From positions 41,501-105,500 of the forward strand of contig SVDM01000004.1 in NCBI GenBank assembly GCA_015058015.1: a stretch of DNA of 64,000 nucleotides. Direction: 5' to 3'. The position numbers were made by a program, and so were the translations under genes. Shown here piece after piece: positions 18,137 through 26,525 of this stretch. Every line of letters starts with the position of its first letter. The first letter of the stretch is position 1. The notes below the pieces were generated by a model, which saw only the letters and a program-made list of their open reading frames with translations, was not told where the DNA came from and ran no database searches. The DNA is from Lachnospiraceae bacterium (GTDB lineage Bacteria > Bacillota > Clostridia > Lachnospirales > Lachnospiraceae).

Positions 18137-18780
18137 TTAACGAAGAGAGATTGGTTTCTTATATCAATTCTCTTGATAGAGGAAACAACGAGATACTTAA
18201 CCGTATAGAGAAAGAGGCTTTGGAAGGTAATGTGCCCATTATCAGAAAAGAAACCCAGAGCCTTTTAAAAACTTTGGTGGAGCTTACCAGACCTGCACGC
18301 ATACTTGAGGCCGGAACGGCGGTGGGTTTCTCAGCCCTTTTGATGGCATTTGCCGGAGATAAAAACAGTAAGATAACCACCATTGAAAATTATGAGAAGA
18401 GAATCCCCGTAGCAAAGGAAAACTTTAAACTGGCGGGGATGGAAGATCGTATCACACTCCTTCCCGGAGATGCCTGTGAGATTATGAAGGACCTGGAAGG
18501 CCCTTTTGATATGATATTTATAGATTCCGCCAAGGGACAATATATCCACATGCTGCCGGACGCCAAGAGGCTTTTATCCACAGGAGGCCTTCTTGTATCC
18601 GACAATGTATTGCAGGACGGAGAAGTGATAGAATCCAGATTTGCGGTAACCAGAAGAAACCGCACCATTCACGCAAGAATGCGGGATTACCTATATGAAT
18701 TAAAGCATGATGAGGAATTGGAGACTTCCATTATTCCCATTGGAGACGGTATTACCATCAGTGTTAAGAAAGGACAGTAA
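18133..18780 (+). CDS. trmR: tRNA 5-hydroxyuridine methyltransferase TrmR (YrrM-like)
   Basis: 215 residues of the class I O-methyltransferase family: ARILEAGTAVGFSALLMAFAG binds SAM, and FDMIFIDSAKGQYIHML and LLVSDNVLQDGEV complete the core. B. subtilis YrrM (TrmR) methylates 5-hydroxyuridine at the wobble position of tRNA. The neighbour downstream is a U32-family protein of the kind that makes ho5U, which supports this specific function over a general catechol methyltransferase. GTG start overlaps the upstream stop (GTGA). Confidence 0.85.
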   Translation: MINEERLVSYINSLDRGNNEILNRIEKEALEGNVPIIRKETQSLLKTLVELTRPARILEAGTAVGFSALLMAFAGDKNSKITTIENYEKRIPVAKENFKLAGMEDRITLLPGDACEIMKDLEGPFDMIFIDSAKGQYIHMLPDAKRLLSTGGLLVSDNVLQDGEVIESRFAVTRRNRTIHARMRDYLYELKHDEELETSIIPIGDGITISVKKGQ

Positions 18781-20009
18781 TGAAGAAACCTGAGATTTTG
18801 GTTCCTGCGGGAAGCCTTGAAGTATTAAAAACCGCGGTTATATTCGGAGCAGATGCGGTATACATCGGCGGAGAGGCCTTCGGCCTTAGAGCAATGGCCA
18901 AGAACTTCACCGAATCGGAGATGAAGGAAGGCATAGACTTTGCCCATGCCCATGGAGTAAAAGTGTATGTAACCGCCAATATTTTAGCCCATAATTATGA
19001 TTTGGAGGGCGTTAGGGATTATTTCAAAGAGCTTAAAGAGATAAAGCCTGACGGCCTTATTATTGCGGATCCGGCGGTATTTGCCCTGGCAAAAGAGATA
19101 TGTCCCGAGATCGACAGGCATATAAGTACCCAGGCCAACAATACCAACTACGGGACATATAAGTTCTGGTACGACCTTGGAGCTTCAAGAGTTGTATCCG
19201 CAAGGGAGCTTTCTATAGCAGAGATTAAGGAGATCAGGGCCAATATCCCTGATGATATGGAGATAGAGACCTTCGTTCACGGTGCTATGTGCATCTCTTA
19301 TTCCGGAAGATGCCTCCTTAGCAACTACTTCACCGGAAGAGACGCCAACAACGGCGCCTGCACCCACCCCTGCAGATGGAAATACGCAGTGGTGGAGGAG
19401 ACCCGTCCGGGAGAGTACATGCCGGTTTACGAGAACGAGAGGGGAACATATATATTTAACTCCAAGGATTTATGCATGATTGAGCATATTCCGGAGCTTA
19501 TAGACGCAGGGATAGACAGCTTTAAGATTGAGGGTCGTATGAAGACCGCTCTTTATGTGGCTACGGTGGCAAGGACCTACCGCAAGGCAGTGGATGATTA
19601 TCTGGAGTCGCCGGAAAAATACAAGGCCAATATGGAGTGGTACAAGACCCAGATAGCAAGCTGTACCTACAGGCAGTTTACAACAGGATTCTTCTTCGGT
19701 AAGCCGGGAGAGGATGCTCAGATTTATGATAATAATACCTACATAAAGAGCTATACATATCTTGGCTGGGCGGAAGAGTGTGACGGTAACACCGTAACAA
19801 TTGAGCAAAAGAACAAGTTTTCCGTAGGGGAGACTATTGAGATTATGAAGCCTGACGGCCGCAATGTGTCGGCACAGGTTTTGCGTATAGTTAATGAAGA
19901 GGGAGAGGAGCAGGAAAGCGCACCTCATCCCAAGCAGAGACTGCAGGTTACCCTGTCGGAGAGCTGCGATATGTATGATATTCTAAGACGTGCAGAGGAT
20001 ACAAAATAG
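18780..20009 (+). CDS. U32 family tRNA hydroxylation protein TrhP-like
   Basis: 409 residues. The U32 signature ETFVHGAMCISYSGRCLLSNY is complete, with further cysteines in ACTHPCRW, and the N-terminus EILVPAGSLEVLKTAVIFGADAVYIGG is typical. Although formerly called peptidases, TrhP/YrrN/YrrO and RlhA proteins hydroxylate RNA uridines or cytidines, using prephenate-linked chemistry. Adjacency to trmR (ATG shares a base with its stop) points to ho5U34 synthesis. B. subtilis uses two genes (yrrN, yrrO); one is seen here. Confidence 0.88.
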   Translation: MKKPEILVPAGSLEVLKTAVIFGADAVYIGGEAFGLRAMAKNFTESEMKEGIDFAHAHGVKVYVTANILAHNYDLEGVRDYFKELKEIKPDGLIIADPAVFALAKEICPEIDRHISTQANNTNYGTYKFWYDLGASRVVSARELSIAEIKEIRANIPDDMEIETFVHGAMCISYSGRCLLSNYFTGRDANNGACTHPCRWKYAVVEETRPGEYMPVYENERGTYIFNSKDLCMIEHIPELIDAGIDSFKIEGRMKTALYVATVARTYRKAVDDYLESPEKYKANMEWYKTQIASCTYRQFTTGFFFGKPGEDAQIYDNNTYIKSYTYLGWAEECDGNTVTIEQKNKFSVGETIEIMKPDGRNVSAQVLRIVNEEGEEQESAPHPKQRLQVTLSESCDMYDILRRAEDTK

Positions 20010-20021
20010 TCCAAACGGATG

Positions 20022-20050
20022 TTATGAAAGCATCGACCTTATGGTAGAAT
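20022..20050 (+). promoter_or_regulatory. Candidate promoter of pilT
   Basis: TTATGA (20022-20027) and TAGAAT (20045-20050), 17-bp spacer. The -35 box is weak. Confidence 0.4.
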
Positions 20051-20073
20051 TTTAAACAGGCTGGGGATAGTAT

Positions 20074-21102
20074 ATGACACTTGAAGAACTACTTATTTTG
20101 GCAAGTGAAAAAAGAGCAACAGACGTTCATCTGACCGTTGGTATGTCGCCTCGGTGCAGGGTTAACGGTGAGTTGGTGGAATTAATCTCCGGGAAGATGG
20201 ATTCGGAAGGAATCCTTAAACTTATACAACCTCTTTTTAATCCGGAGATAGAGAGCAAGCTAAATGAGATATATGAAGCGGACTTTTCTTATTCCGTACC
20301 CCAGGTTGGAAGGTTTAGGGTAAATGTCTTCAAGCAAAGAGGCAATCTGGCGATTGCCATCAGACTTTTCCCCAACGAGATACCCACCCCTAAGGAACTT
20401 AAGCTTCCTGATGGAATCGTGGAACTTATGGAGCAAAAGAGAGGCCTGACCCTGGTTACAGGTCCTACAGGAGGCGGTAAGACCACCACAGTTGCATCTC
20501 TTATCAATGTCATCAATCATACCCAGAGCGTTCATGTTATTACCATAGAGGACCCTATTGAGTACCTTTACAGGCATGACAAGGCCATGGTTAACCAAAG
20601 AGAAGTGGGAATTGATACAGGGTCCTATAAGGATGCCTTATCAGCAGCCCTTCGAGAGAATACGGATGTTATCTTTGTGGGAGAGCTTGACAATTACGAA
20701 ACAGTTACCTTGGCTCTTATGGCAGCAGAAACGGGACACATGGTTATTTCCACCATGCATACCGTAGATACTGTAAGCACATTGAATCGTATCGTGGATA
20801 TGTTTCCACCCCACAACCGTGTTCAGCTGTTGATACAACTTGGTAACGTCCTTAATGCGGTAATATGCCAGCAGCTTTTAACCAATGCCCAGGGTAGGGA
20901 GCGAGTGGCGGCATTTGAAGTAATGTACAATACACCTGAGATCAGGAAGCTCCTTAGAGAGGACAAGATAGCTCAGATTCCCGGGGTTATGAAGCGAAGT
21001 AACCGTATGGGAATGCAGATTATGGATGATGCGGTATACAATCTCTATCTTAAGCAGGAGATTGATGAGGAAACCATGAAGAAGTATTCGGGTGGTCAGT
21101 AG
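20074..21102 (+). CDS. pilT: PilT-like twitching motility ATPase
   Basis: 342 residues, PilT length. PAS-like N-domain, Walker A GPTGGGKTTT, Asp box ITIEDPIEYLYRHDKAMVNQREVG, then FVGELDNYETVTLALMAAETGHMVISTMHT with the His box. In PilT the Walker B segment usually reads GEMRDLET; here it is GELDNYET, so the Arg-Asp pair is altered. PilT hexamers power type IV pilus retraction. No pilin, PilB or PilC gene is in the window, so partners would be elsewhere, or it serves another secretion/uptake process such as competence (comM and dprA lie 6 kb away). Confidence 0.88.
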   Translation: MTLEELLILASEKRATDVHLTVGMSPRCRVNGELVELISGKMDSEGILKLIQPLFNPEIESKLNEIYEADFSYSVPQVGRFRVNVFKQRGNLAIAIRLFPNEIPTPKELKLPDGIVELMEQKRGLTLVTGPTGGGKTTTVASLINVINHTQSVHVITIEDPIEYLYRHDKAMVNQREVGIDTGSYKDALSAALRENTDVIFVGELDNYETVTLALMAAETGHMVISTMHTVDTVSTLNRIVDMFPPHNRVQLLIQLGNVLNAVICQQLLTNAQGRERVAAFEVMYNTPEIRKLLREDKIAQIPGVMKRSNRMGMQIMDDAVYNLYLKQEIDEETMKKYSGGQ

Positions 21103-21163
21103 AATCGGTAACATACACGAGAGTGTTTTACAAATATAAACCTTAAATTTAGGAGGATTAAGT

Positions 21164-21841
21164 ATGCAATATGAAGTATGGGGCGGCATGATGCCGGCAG
21201 TAACACTTAGACTTGAGCAGGGAGAGAGCATTTACACCCAGTCCGGCGGTATGAGCTGGATGACAGCAGGAATCTCCATGGAGACCAATATGAGCGGCGG
21301 TCTTGGCAAGGGCCTTGGAAGAATGTTCTCCGGTGAGTCATTATTTATGGCTACATATACAGCCCAGGCTCCCGGACAGGAGATTACAATTGCCAATACA
21401 GTTCCCGGTGAGATCCTTAAATTCGATATCACACCGGCTTACAGAATTATAGCTCAGAAGGGCGCTTTCCTTTGCGCAACACCGGGTGTTGAGCTTAGCG
21501 CTTTTGTTAACAAGGCTAAGACCGGATTCTTCGGTGGTGAAGGATTTATCCTTCAGCAATATACAGGTAACGGAACCGTATTCTGCGAAGTAGACGGTAG
21601 CGTAAGAGAGATGGAGCTTGCTCCCGGCCAGAAGATGGTTATCGACACAGGTAACGTAGTTGCATGGGAAGCTTCTGTAACATACGATACACAGACAGTT
21701 AAAGGATTTAAGAACATCCTCTTCGGTGGCGAGGGATTATTCCTTACAACCCTTACAGGCCCCGGAAAGATCTGGTTACAGACAATGTCTAAGAGCGAAC
21801 TTGCTTCTGCACTTTCACCCTTTATGGCAGGCGGAAAATAA
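21164..21841 (+). CDS. AIM24/TIGR00266 family protein
   Basis: 225 residues of the TIGR00266 family: MPAVTLRLEQGESIYTQSGGMSWM, GLGRMFSGESLFMATYTA, GKIWLQTMSKSELASAL. It should form a Gly-rich beta structure. Function is unknown in bacteria; the yeast relative Aim24 is mitochondrial. Good RBS TAGGAGG upstream and a strong terminator after it. Either a single gene or the second gene after pilT (61-bp gap). Confidence 0.88.
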   Translation: MQYEVWGGMMPAVTLRLEQGESIYTQSGGMSWMTAGISMETNMSGGLGKGLGRMFSGESLFMATYTAQAPGQEITIANTVPGEILKFDITPAYRIIAQKGAFLCATPGVELSAFVNKAKTGFFGGEGFILQQYTGNGTVFCEVDGSVREMELAPGQKMVIDTGNVVAWEASVTYDTQTVKGFKNILFGGEGLFLTTLTGPGKIWLQTMSKSELASALSPFMAGGK

Positions 21842-21867
21842 AACAAGTAATTTGAAATTTTTAAGGC

Positions 21868-21894
21868 GGGGCTGTCGCACAGCCCCTTCTTTTT
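21868..21894 (+). terminator. Rho-independent terminator after the AIM24 gene
   Basis: GGGGCTGT (21868-21875), 3-nt loop, ACAGCCCC (21879-21886), then TTCTTTTT. Confidence 0.92.
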
Positions 21895-21926
21895 GATTAA
21901 ATTGCAAGCAGCTGGAAAAATCTGTA

Positions 21927-21954
21927 TTGACATTTCCAAATATTGGAGTATAAT
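21927..21954 (+). promoter_or_regulatory. Consensus promoter of the Rpn-like gene
   Basis: TTGACA (21927-21932) and TATAAT (21949-21954) with a 16-bp spacer, both perfect sigA hexamers. Transcription would begin near 21961, within the hairpin at 21955-21984. Confidence 0.85.
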
Positions 21955-21984
21955 GGCCGTTGTGGGAATATTTCCCATACGGCC
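21955..21984 (+). other. Hairpin at the transcription start of the Rpn-like gene
   Basis: GGCCGT (21955-21960) with ACGGCC (21979-21984), and TGGGAA (21963-21968) with TTCCCA (21972-21977) inside. T-rich sequence follows. Its overlap with the start site suggests an operator-like dyad or an early terminator. Confidence 0.5.
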
Positions 21985-22012
21985 GTTTGTTATTATTCTG
22001 GTTAGAAAGGAG

Positions 22013-22957
22013 GTGTCAGAGGTAAAGAATTCAAAAGTATTTGATAATGTGTTTAAGACAGTCTGCGAAAGGCTTCCCCAGCTTCTTGTACCCTTGGTAA
22101 ATGAGGTGTTCAAAACAAACTATCCTGAAGATGCCAAGATTGTTCAGTTACGTAATGAACATCACACGGTATCCGGGAATATCATTACAGATGCTTATGT
22201 CACCATCGAAGGTGACTCTTATCATATTGAGTGCCAAAGCTCCGACATGAAGATAATGATAGTAAGAATGCTTGAATATGATTTGGCTATTGCACTTGAA
22301 TCCAAATCAGAGAGTAACGATGGTTATAGGATTGAATTTCCGAAGTCGTGTGTAGTTTATCTTCGTGGAAAGGACATCCCAAACAGAGATAAAAAGGTAA
22401 AGGTACATTTCCCGGATGGCTCGGAATATGATTATTCCGTTGAATATATTGAAGTTGAGGGGTATAATATAAGAGAGATTTTTGAGAAAAGACTACTGAT
22501 GTTTCTTCCATTTTATATCCTTAGATATGAGAAGAATCTTCCAACCGGATGGAAGAAAGATGAACAGCGACGTAATAGATTACTTGAAGAGTTTAAAGAG
22601 ATTCAGGCAAAACTTGAGTCTGTTACCGCGAATGACAAAGAGGAAGTGTATGTAGATCTTATCGGTTTAATAATTAAGGTAAGTGATTATGTATGCGGTT
22701 CAGGGAAAGTAATGAAAGACGGGGTGCGTGATATTATGAATGGACGGGTGCTACCATTGATGAGTGACAAGCTTAAAGAGAAAGGAAGAGCAGAAGGAAG
22801 AGCGGAAGGTATACTTGATGGAAAAGTTGAGGTCTTTCTAAATATGCTTAAAAGCGGTATGAATCGTCAAGAGGCCCAGTCCCTTGCTGATATAAGCGAT
22901 GAACATGCAGAGATTGCCATAAAACAGTTTGAGGATGAATCCAATAGCGTGAAATAA
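22013..22957 (+). CDS. Rpn/PD-(D/E)XK-type nuclease-like protein
   Basis: About 314 residues. The core DNVFKTVCERLPQLLVPLVNEVF, then ITDAYVTIEGDSYHIECQSSD gives the D...ExQ catalytic pattern of Rpn/YhgA-like nucleases, followed by RMLEYDLAIA. The C-terminal third (EKGRAEGRAEGILDGKVEVFLNML) is the charged tail typical of the family. These genes are often annotated as transposases, but no insertion-sequence ends are seen. The start is unclear: the frame is open from 21893, but the promoter lies inside that extension, and the best RBS (AAAGGAGG, 22006-22013) overlaps GTG 22013. No ATG is correctly spaced. Confidence 0.7.
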   Translation: MSEVKNSKVFDNVFKTVCERLPQLLVPLVNEVFKTNYPEDAKIVQLRNEHHTVSGNIITDAYVTIEGDSYHIECQSSDMKIMIVRMLEYDLAIALESKSESNDGYRIEFPKSCVVYLRGKDIPNRDKKVKVHFPDGSEYDYSVEYIEVEGYNIREIFEKRLLMFLPFYILRYEKNLPTGWKKDEQRRNRLLEEFKEIQAKLESVTANDKEEVYVDLIGLIIKVSDYVCGSGKVMKDGVRDIMNGRVLPLMSDKLKEKGRAEGRAEGILDGKVEVFLNMLKSGMNRQEAQSLADISDEHAEIAIKQFEDESNSVK

Positions 22958-22989
22958 TAATTTGGAAAAGAATTGAATATGAATGATTA

Positions 22990-23015
22990 TGGACACCGAT
23001 TCGGTGTCCATTTTT
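22990..23015 (+). terminator. Rho-independent terminator
   Basis: GGACACCG (22991-22998), loop ATT, CGGTGTCC (23002-23009), then ATTTTT. It ends the Rpn-like gene and separates it from the convergent MATE gene. Confidence 0.9.
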
Positions 23016-23062
23016 AATAGCACAAGTTTTAAATTAATCAATTATTGCAGGAAAATGGAATA

Positions 23063-24388
23063 TTATGACCTATACTTATTCTTATCCCGTGAAAAAGCTA
23101 TAATATACACTACCACTCTGCACACCCAATCCAGGTACATGGCATACCATATACCCATAACGCCCATGTTCAATACATTTACGAACAGGTAAGCAAAGCC
23201 TACCCGGAAGACCCACATGGTTACCACAGCAACCACCATGGTAAATGTCGCCCTTCCCACAGCTCGGAAGTAGTAGGGCGTAAGGAAAGCAAGGGGCCAT
23301 AGAATCATGGCGATAATATGTGAAATAACCAGGGCACCTGCCAGATCTGCCGAGGTTCCCACCAGGCTGTACCAACTTACCAGCAAGGGGGTAGTGGCAT
23401 ACATTGCAGTACCTATAATAGCCAACACGGCGTAGTTAATTACCAGTAGTTTTTTCATATAGTACCGGGCTTGTTCATACTCTCCGGCACCGTAACATCG
23501 GCCTATGATAATAAGCAGACCTGCGCCCAGGGCGTTTCCCGGGAGATATAGATATGTTACCAGATTAGAAGCCACGGCAAATGCTGCAATAGCAGGGGTC
23601 CCCAGGGTTGAAACCAGACTTTGGAGAATAAGCTTACCCAGGTTAAATATACTGCTTTCAATACTGTTGGGGATTCCTATGGATAGAATGTTCTTTAGCA
23701 ACTTTCCGTTGGGAGTCAGGTAGGACAAACTTTTAATTCTTAAGGAATTATTCTTTTTCTGAAGCAGGAGGAGAATTACAATAGCGCCCACAACACGGGA
23801 AATGAATGTAGGTATCCCCACGCCTTCAACTCCCATCCTTAATCCGAAGATGCAGATAGCATTGCCCAGAATATTTAAAACATTCATAAACAGGGACATA
23901 AGCATGGATATCCGCGTCTTACCTTGCGCCCGGAATACGGAGGCTGCCGAATGATAGATTGCCAGGAATGGAAGGGAAAGGGAGGTAAATATCATGTAAA
24001 GGGCAGCATTGTCCATAACGCTCTTTTCAACCTGCCCGAACATAAGGCTTAAGATACTGCAGTTACCTACCAGCAGGACAAGGGTCACAAGAGTTAATGA
24101 GACAACGGTTATAAAGAGTAGCTGGCCACCGACCTTGGCTGCTGTGTTCTCATCCTTACTGCCTATAAAACGGGCACAAATAACCGTCCCTCCGGCTGTC
24201 AGGGCAAAAAGCACCTGTAAAAGGAGCATATTTAAAGAATCCACCAATGATACGCCTGAGACGGCGGTCTCCCCTAAAGTGGCTACCATGAGTACGTCAG
24301 CCATACCCACCAGTACCATTAAGAGTTGCTCTATCATTAGTGGAATCAATAGTTTTGTTAATTGTTTGTTGGAATATAATCTGTTCAT
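23063..24388 (-). CDS. MATE family multidrug/Na+ efflux transporter
   Basis: 441 residues with about 12 hydrophobic segments in two similar halves. The N-terminus MNRLYSNKQLTKLLIPLMIEQLLMVLVGMADVLMVATLGE is typical of MATE proteins, and AVSGVSLVDSLNMLL follows. MATE carriers export cationic organic compounds using Na+ or H+. Last gene of a four-gene reverse operon, starting 4 bp after the methyltransferase gene. Substrate unknown. Confidence 0.92.
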   Translation of the reverse strand: MNRLYSNKQLTKLLIPLMIEQLLMVLVGMADVLMVATLGETAVSGVSLVDSLNMLLLQVLFALTAGGTVICARFIGSKDENTAAKVGGQLLFITVVSLTLVTLVLLVGNCSILSLMFGQVEKSVMDNAALYMIFTSLSLPFLAIYHSAASVFRAQGKTRISMLMSLFMNVLNILGNAICIFGLRMGVEGVGIPTFISRVVGAIVILLLLQKKNNSLRIKSLSYLTPNGKLLKNILSIGIPNSIESSIFNLGKLILQSLVSTLGTPAIAAFAVASNLVTYLYLPGNALGAGLLIIIGRCYGAGEYEQARYYMKKLLVINYAVLAIIGTAMYATTPLLVSWYSLVGTSADLAGALVISHIIAMILWPLAFLTPYYFRAVGRATFTMVVAVVTMWVFRVGFAYLFVNVLNMGVMGIWYAMYLDWVCRVVVYIIAFSRDKNKYRS

Positions 24389-24391
24389 GAT

Positions 24392-25096
24392 TTATGGTTT
24401 TCTTGCTGTTAGAAAAAGCGTGGTTCCGTGGCCGGGACTGTCAGGATTAAGGGCATCGGCACATGTTATGTCCGTAAAGCCCGCACCCTCTAACATAGAT
24501 ATTATAAGGTCCGGATCATAGTAGGTCTCCACAATTTTCTCTTCAAACTGCAAGATGTCATTCTCGTAGGTTGACACATGGAGGGTAATTACCCCATCTG
24601 CTTTGGTAATTCGAAGAATTGCATAAACGCTGTCGGAATAATCTAAGCGGAAGGGCTCGTCGTCGCTTCCTTCCCTGCCGTTTAGAATATCGAATATAAA
24701 TACCCCGCCGTTTGGCATATAAGAATAAACGTTTTTAAACATTTCCTCTATAAGCCCCGCCTTTGGCAGGTGGTTTAGGGTATCTCCGGTGCAGGTGACA
24801 AGATTCGGGGTCTCCTTCGGGGTAAATGTCACCATATCTCCTACATAAAAGTCTATGGTAGGATTAGCGTCCTTTGCAATGTTAATCATTTCTTCCGAAA
24901 GGTCTACGCCACTAACCTCCATCCCGGATTCTGCCATAATACGGCACAAAACCCCTGTTCCGCAGCCAATATCTAAGGCCCTCTTTGGAGAGAGCCAATG
25001 GTTTTTAAGCCAAATATTCAATTGCTGACCGAAATTCTCCGGATAGTAATTCCAGCCGAATTCATTGTATACTTTGCAAAATTCTTTTCCGTACAT
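24392..25096 (-). CDS. Class I SAM-dependent methyltransferase
   Basis: 234 residues with SAM-binding ALDIGCGTGVLCRIMAESG, GVDLSEEMINIAKD and LVTCTGDTLNHLP, the pattern of small-molecule or YfnB-type methyltransferases. Substrate not deducible. Genes before and after (DUF3784, MATE) are within 25 bp, so it is translated from the same message. Confidence 0.85.
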   Translation of the reverse strand: MYGKEFCKVYNEFGWNYYPENFGQQLNIWLKNHWLSPKRALDIGCGTGVLCRIMAESGMEVSGVDLSEEMINIAKDANPTIDFYVGDMVTFTPKETPNLVTCTGDTLNHLPKAGLIEEMFKNVYSYMPNGGVFIFDILNGREGSDDEPFRLDYSDSVYAILRITKADGVITLHVSTYENDILQFEEKIVETYYDPDLIISMLEGAGFTDITCADALNPDSPGHGTTLFLTARKP

Positions 25097-25119
25097 ATTG
25101 ATATTCTAGTCTCAAAATT

Positions 25120-25446
25120 TTATCTTTTTCTAAATCTGTATTTTTTCTCTATAAATACATAAACAATAACCAGGGCCAGAGATAAGGCCACAGCTATGCA
25201 CATGGGTAGGATAAATCCTGCATCATTCTGTTTTAAGTACAGGAAGGGTATACCGCACAACTCAAGAAGGACGCCATAGACAATCCATAAAACAGCCACT
25301 GTGTGATTGTACTTCTTAACGTCTGTAACCTCCGGCGGGGTAACTCCCGTAAAAAAGCCCACGGCCTTCTTAGAACGCCAGGTTACTATGCCTATAATAA
25401 GCATAATTACACTGACAATAGTCCAAATTATAAAACCTATAATCAT
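25120..25446 (-). CDS. DUF3784-like small membrane protein
   Basis: 108 residues with three membrane helices (about 2-20, 48-68, 78-97). GIVTWRSKKAVGFFTGVTPPEVTDVKKYNHTVAVLWIVYG matches the DUF3784 pattern (…GxxF…DVKKYN…). Function unknown. Its ATG overlaps the stop of the Fe-S protein gene (ATGA). Confidence 0.75.
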   Translation of the reverse strand: MIIGFIIWTIVSVIMLIIGIVTWRSKKAVGFFTGVTPPEVTDVKKYNHTVAVLWIVYGVLLELCGIPFLYLKQNDAGFILPMCIAVALSLALVIVYVFIEKKYRFRKR

Positions 25447-26279
25447 ATGATACCTTCTTTCTTTCCCGGAATCCCCGATTCACAGGGAGTTCCTGTTTGG
25501 CATAAACCGCATCCGTACCTGGGGGCATATAGTTTCTTGGCCTGACCCAGCCACTCCTCACAGATATTGTGGTTCTTTCCCTCTTCAAGGGTGATAGCAT
25601 TTCTAAAGCAACGCTTAACGCAGGCACCACACCTGTTGCAATACTCGTACAAATCGGTGTATTTACGTTTGGTGGGAGTAAGCTCTTTATCTATTATAAT
25701 ACTTCCCATTCGTCCTGCCATCCCTTTTTCGGTAATAAGGCCTTTTGATAAACCAAAGGTTCCTAAGCCGCAGATAAAACCGGCATGTCGTTCCGACCAG
25801 TTGCTTCCAAAGGTCTTCTCATTTATCTCGGGATAGCCTGTGATTCCCTTGCCTGCAACCACTACCTGAAAACGGTTGTCGTATTGGGGCACGCAGGTCT
25901 TCATTCCGTACTCATCCTCCAGAATGCTTTTAAGACGCATCATAAGGTTCTGGATAAATGTCTGCCCTTCAACTCTGGCATAGAGCCAGTATTCACCTGT
26001 GCCATCCTTCATCTTTCGGTTAGATTCTTTAACCTCCCTGCTTGCAGGGAAAAAGAGAGAAATAACACTTTTACTTCCCGGAAGCCACTCTTCGGGAGTC
26101 ATATACCAGGGTCCTATTATTCCCGGTTTTTTGTATTCATTAAAAAGGGAATCTGTTGCAGAACCGATTCCCACCAGAGGTTCTTCATATAACTTGGCCT
26201 CCGGCAGGGTGGGTATGAAATTTTCTTTTGCCTCATTGTAAATGTGGGCGATTAATTCTTTTAATTCTTCAGCACTCAT
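25443..26279 (-). CDS. QueG-like iron-sulfur protein (epoxyqueuosine reductase-related)
   Basis: 278 residues. The C-terminal CNRCGACVKRCFRNAI is a ferredoxin-type 4Fe-4S motif, and a further Cys set follows in YGCGLCQTGTPCESGIP. The middle region (HAGFICGLGTFGLSKGLITEKGMAGRMGSIIID) resembles the QueG/epoxyqueuosine reductase family, which uses cobalamin and Fe-S clusters. True QueG has more conserved C-terminal features and usually acts in queuosine synthesis. Because the neighbours are a methyltransferase and an exporter, another redox role is possible. First gene of the reverse operon. Confidence 0.72.
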   Translation of the reverse strand: MSAEELKELIAHIYNEAKENFIPTLPEAKLYEEPLVGIGSATDSLFNEYKKPGIIGPWYMTPEEWLPGSKSVISLFFPASREVKESNRKMKDGTGEYWLYARVEGQTFIQNLMMRLKSILEDEYGMKTCVPQYDNRFQVVVAGKGITGYPEINEKTFGSNWSERHAGFICGLGTFGLSKGLITEKGMAGRMGSIIIDKELTPTKRKYTDLYEYCNRCGACVKRCFRNAITLEEGKNHNICEEWLGQAKKLYAPRYGCGLCQTGTPCESGIPGKKEGII

Positions 26280-26371
26280 TGTTTAGTCTCCTATTAAACA
26301 CAATTCAATCATCAAGGACTCTGCTAGTCAAGTGATTTTTTTAATAAACGGAAAAAATTTCAAAATTGCTC

Positions 26372-26400
26372 TTGACAAATAATGGAAATTGGAATATTAT
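26372..26400 (+). promoter_or_regulatory. Promoter of comM-dprA
   Basis: TTGACA (26372-26377) and TATTAT (26395-26400), 17-bp spacer. Downstream, AACGCAAA/TTTGCGTT (26404-26411, 26428-26435) forms a hairpin over the start, and a perfect palindrome ATTCACAGTGAAT lies at 26464-26476 in the leader. Confidence 0.75.
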
Positions 26401-26525
26401 TACAACGCAAACAGTTATTAACATTGTTTTGCGTTTCTAAAAATCCTTTCTAATAATCGTATTATTCACAGTGAATCCCGGAAAAGAGAGTATCGAAATA
26501 GTTTATCAAGTTAAGGAGGAATAAA

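Noticed and set aside
21893..22957. Insertion sequence around the Rpn-like gene
   Set aside because: Members of this family are often called transposases, but no terminal inverted repeats or target duplication flank the gene, and neighbours are intact.
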